NCBI RefSeq assembly: GCF_022430545.2
Contig: NZ_CP092488.2
Location: forward strand, 1,488,001-1,552,000
Direction: 5' to 3'
Length of the DNA stretch: 64,000 nucleotides
Origin: Mycobacterium paraterrae
GTDB taxonomy: Bacteria > Actinomycetota > Actinomycetes > Mycobacteriales > Mycobacteriaceae
This document shows positions 62,194-64,000 of the stretch, piece by piece. The notes beneath the pieces were generated by a model that was given only the letters and a program-made list of their open reading frames with translations, searched no databases and was not told the DNA's origin. Positions within the stretch are counted from its first letter, which is position 1, and every line of letters starts with the position of its first letter. The position numbers were made by a program, and so were the translations under genes.

Positions 62194-62755
62194 CGATGAA
62201 GCCGGCGTCGTCGACGGTGAGCGTGGTGTCCGACACCGGCGTGCGCACCTTGATGCCGTCGCCGATGTTGCTGTAGCTCACCGTGGCCGCCGCGACGCTC
62301 ATCTCCGGCAGCCTCACGTAGACCGTGGGTACCGTGATCGTCTCGCCGTTTTCCTGCAGTCCTCGACGGCGGATCGGCAGCGTGTTGAAGAAAAGGCTGT
62401 ACACCACGTCGACGTCCAGCGCACCGTCGTAGGACGCCCGCGAGTCGCCCTGATGGTCGGTGACCAGCCAGACGTTCTCGTCATCGCGGGCGACCACCAG
62501 CTGTCGCTCGCGTTCGGCCAACGTGACGGTCATGCCGAGCCGCTTGGTCGCGCCGGCCTCGTCGGTCAACAGGTCGTAGTAGGCGGCGAACGCGGGGTTG
62601 GAGTCTGTCGCGGCGGCGACGATCCGGCCGTTGGCCTTGATTCGCTTGCCGGACAACTGCACCCGGACCGACTCCATCCGCCGGTGATCCTGTGAACGCC
62701 AGGTCAGGATCGTCGACCACGCATTGCCTTTCGGGTCTGACGCTGTTTGGCTCAC
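62162..62755 (-). CDS. Putative glycolipid-binding family protein
   Basis: A 197-aa protein of the PF06475-like family, counterpart of Rv3755c. It begins with a beta region (STILTWRSQDHRRMESVRV) and carries SYDGALDVDVVYSLFFNTLPIRR, the most conserved part of the family as I recall it. The fold is thought to be a barrel that binds a glycolipid; direct evidence is thin. The GTG start overlaps the proZ stop by four bases, so it is the last gene of the ABC transporter operon. Confidence 0.75.
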   Translation of the reverse strand: MSQTASDPKGNAWSTILTWRSQDHRRMESVRVQLSGKRIKANGRIVAAATDSNPAFAAYYDLLTDEAGATKRLGMTVTLAERERQLVVARDDENVWLVTDHQGDSRASYDGALDVDVVYSLFFNTLPIRRRGLQENGETITVPTVYVRLPEMSVAAATVSYSNIGDGIKVRTPVSDTTLTVDDAGFIVNYPDLAERI

Positions 62756-63474
62756 GCGTCTACGTTAGGCGACGACCTGGCAGATATCGACGTCTGGTGG
62801 TGTGGCTTTCCGCGCAGTCGCCCGGTACCGGGCATCGACGCCCACACCGCGAAGGCCAGCGCGCCGTCGAGGATCAGGGCGAGCGCCGCGACCATCAGCG
62901 CACCGACCAGCGCGATGTGGAACTGGCGGACCTTGATGCCGTCGATCAGGTAGCGCCCCAGCCCGCCGAGGCTGGCGTAGGCGGCCACCGTCGCGGTGGC
63001 GACGACCTGCAGCGTCGCGGTACGCAACCCGCCGAGGATCAGCGGAAGCGCGTTCGGCACTTCGACCCGAAACAGGACTCGCCACTCGCTCATGCCCATC
63101 GAGCGCGCGGCGTCGACCACAATGCGATCCACCGCCGACACCCCGGCATACGTTCCGGCCAGCAGCGGCGGGATTCCCAACAGCATCAGCGCCACGATCG
63201 GCGGTATTAGGCCCAACCCCCATAGCAGCACCGCCAGCAGCAGCACTCCCAACGTCGGCAGTGCCCGCAACGCGTTGACGATGCTGACGATCAGCAGCGT
63301 GCCGCGGCGGGTATGGCCGACCAACAATCCCAATGGCACGGCCACCAGCGCCGAGACCGCCACGGCAACCGCGGTGTATTCCAGATGCTCCAGCGTCCGC
63401 TGCCCCAAGCCGACCGGCCCTAACCAGTTTTCGGCGGTGAACAGATAGGACAGCGCCTGCACTAAAAAGTTCAT
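62752..63474 (-). CDS. proZ: Osmoprotectant ABC transporter permease ProZ
   Basis: A 240-aa inner-membrane permease of the ProU/OpuC type with five or six hydrophobic helices and the ATPase-coupling loop GMSEWRVLFRVEVPNALPLILGGLR, where EAA-like residues are seen as DAARSMG. It imports glycine betaine, choline or similar solutes with ProW, an ATPase and a binding protein outside the window. The start at 63474 overlaps the proW stop by ATGA; the frame to 63537 is an upstream shadow. It corresponds to Rv3756c. Confidence 0.92.
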   Translation of the reverse strand: MNFLVQALSYLFTAENWLGPVGLGQRTLEHLEYTAVAVAVSALVAVPLGLLVGHTRRGTLLIVSIVNALRALPTLGVLLLAVLLWGLGLIPPIVALMLLGIPPLLAGTYAGVSAVDRIVVDAARSMGMSEWRVLFRVEVPNALPLILGGLRTATLQVVATATVAAYASLGGLGRYLIDGIKVRQFHIALVGALMVAALALILDGALAFAVWASMPGTGRLRGKPHHQTSISARSSPNVDA

Positions 63475-64000
63475 CGTGAACCGCCCACCACCGGGGCCGT
63501 CAGCAGCCGCCGGCCCGGCCGTGATACCCGCTCCCATGGAGTCGCCAGGCGGCCGGCCAACATCAACCCGGCGTCGATCACCACCGCCAACAGGAAGATC
63601 ACGATGATGCCGGCCACGATCTGATCGCTCTTGTTCGCCTGGTAGCCCTCGGTGAACCAGGTCCCCAGGCCGCCGATCCCGATCACCGCGCCCACCGAAA
63701 CCATCGAGATATTGGTCACCACAATCACCCGCAAACCCGCGACGAGAACCGGAATCGACAGCGGCAGTTCAACTTTCACTATCCGGGCGAGCGGGCGGTA
63801 GCCGAGGGCGGTGGCGGCGTCGCGCACCTGGGCCGGCACCGCATCCAGCGCCTCGAAGATCGCGCGCACCAGCAGCGCGCAGGTGTACAGCGTCAGCGCC
63901 ACCACGACGTTGGCTTCGTCGAGAATCCGGGTGGGAATGATCAGCGGCAGCACCACGAACAGCGCCAGCGACGGAATGGTGAACATCGCGCTGGCGGCGA
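63471..64000 (-). CDS. proW: Osmoprotectant ABC transporter permease ProW, 3' part
   Basis: The frame is open to the right edge of the window, so the start lies outside. The visible 176 residues are a permease domain with hydrophobic helices and the coupling loop DAATALGYRPLARIVKVELPLSIPVLVAGLR. It is the partner of ProZ, to which it is translationally coupled, and matches Rv3757c. The operon presumably continues with the ATPase and binding protein beyond 64000. Confidence 0.9.
   Translation of the reverse strand, partial: AASAMFTIPSLALFVVLPLIIPTRILDEANVVVALTLYTCALLVRAIFEALDAVPAQVRDAATALGYRPLARIVKVELPLSIPVLVAGLRVIVVTNISMVSVGAVIGIGGLGTWFTEGYQANKSDQIVAGIIVIFLLAVVIDAGLMLAGRLATPWERVSRPGRRLLTAPVVGGSR

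Overview
The window is high-GC DNA from a nontuberculous Mycobacterium. The evidence is the gene content (an egtABCDE ergothioneine cluster, ask-asd, leuA, dnaQ, murT-gatD, recR-ybaB, dnaX, a LucA-like gene, stand-alone PolD1 and LigC, a tgs2-like acyltransferase, tadA, tyrA, proZ/proW, two mmpS-mmpL pairs), frequent GTG starts, and many promoters whose -10 element lies 6-7 nt before the start codon. As recalled, the order follows M. tuberculosis from about Rv3699 to Rv3757c, with insertions. No insertion sequence, prophage or CRISPR array was recognised.

Layout. 1-6450: end of a methyltransferase, a secreted protein and the egtA-B-C-D-E operon (minus strand). 6591-8878: envelope genes, including three tandem related single-membrane-span proteins, one only 58 aa. 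8875-12322: ask-asd and a DUF4185 protein. 12423-18948: an accessory cassette between ask and leuA, made of a LuxR/STAND regulator and a papain-like peptidase on the minus strand, divergent from a nucleoside-phosphorylase-fold enzyme, a second DUF4185 protein and a ParB-like protein. 18961-20970: leuA behind a 13-codon leader peptide with three consecutive Leu codons and a hairpin. 20948-34623: a GGDEF protein with a cut-off EAL domain, a lipoprotein, dnaQ-like, murT-gatD, an MFS transporter, recR-ybaB, a peptidoglycan amidase, a P450, dnaX and an aspartate aminotransferase. 34661-37160: SRP RNA, tRNA-Ser(GGA), a LucA-like protein, an oxidoreductase and a DUF732 protein. 37375-45466: two convergent mmpS-mmpL operons around a strong hairpin, an iron-box-like site before the first, and a TetR gene divergent from the second. 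45471-56761: secreted proteins, lipoproteins and lipid or xenobiotic enzymes, with PolD1 and LigC back to back. 56848-59421: a receptor Ser/Thr kinase of visibly lower GC, close to tRNA-Ser(CGA). 59478-64000: a SOUL protein, tadA and its partner, tyrA, a glycolipid-binding-like protein and an osmoprotectant ABC permease pair running off the end.

How it fits together. Most genes are core metabolism (ergothioneine; the aspartate and leucine pathways; peptidoglycan amidation), DNA replication and repair, and lipid or siderophore export. The least explained parts are the cassette at 12423-18948, the leuA leader, the interlocked PolD1/LigC promoter region and the low-GC kinase region. Functions rest on motif reading and synteny from memory; no database search was run.
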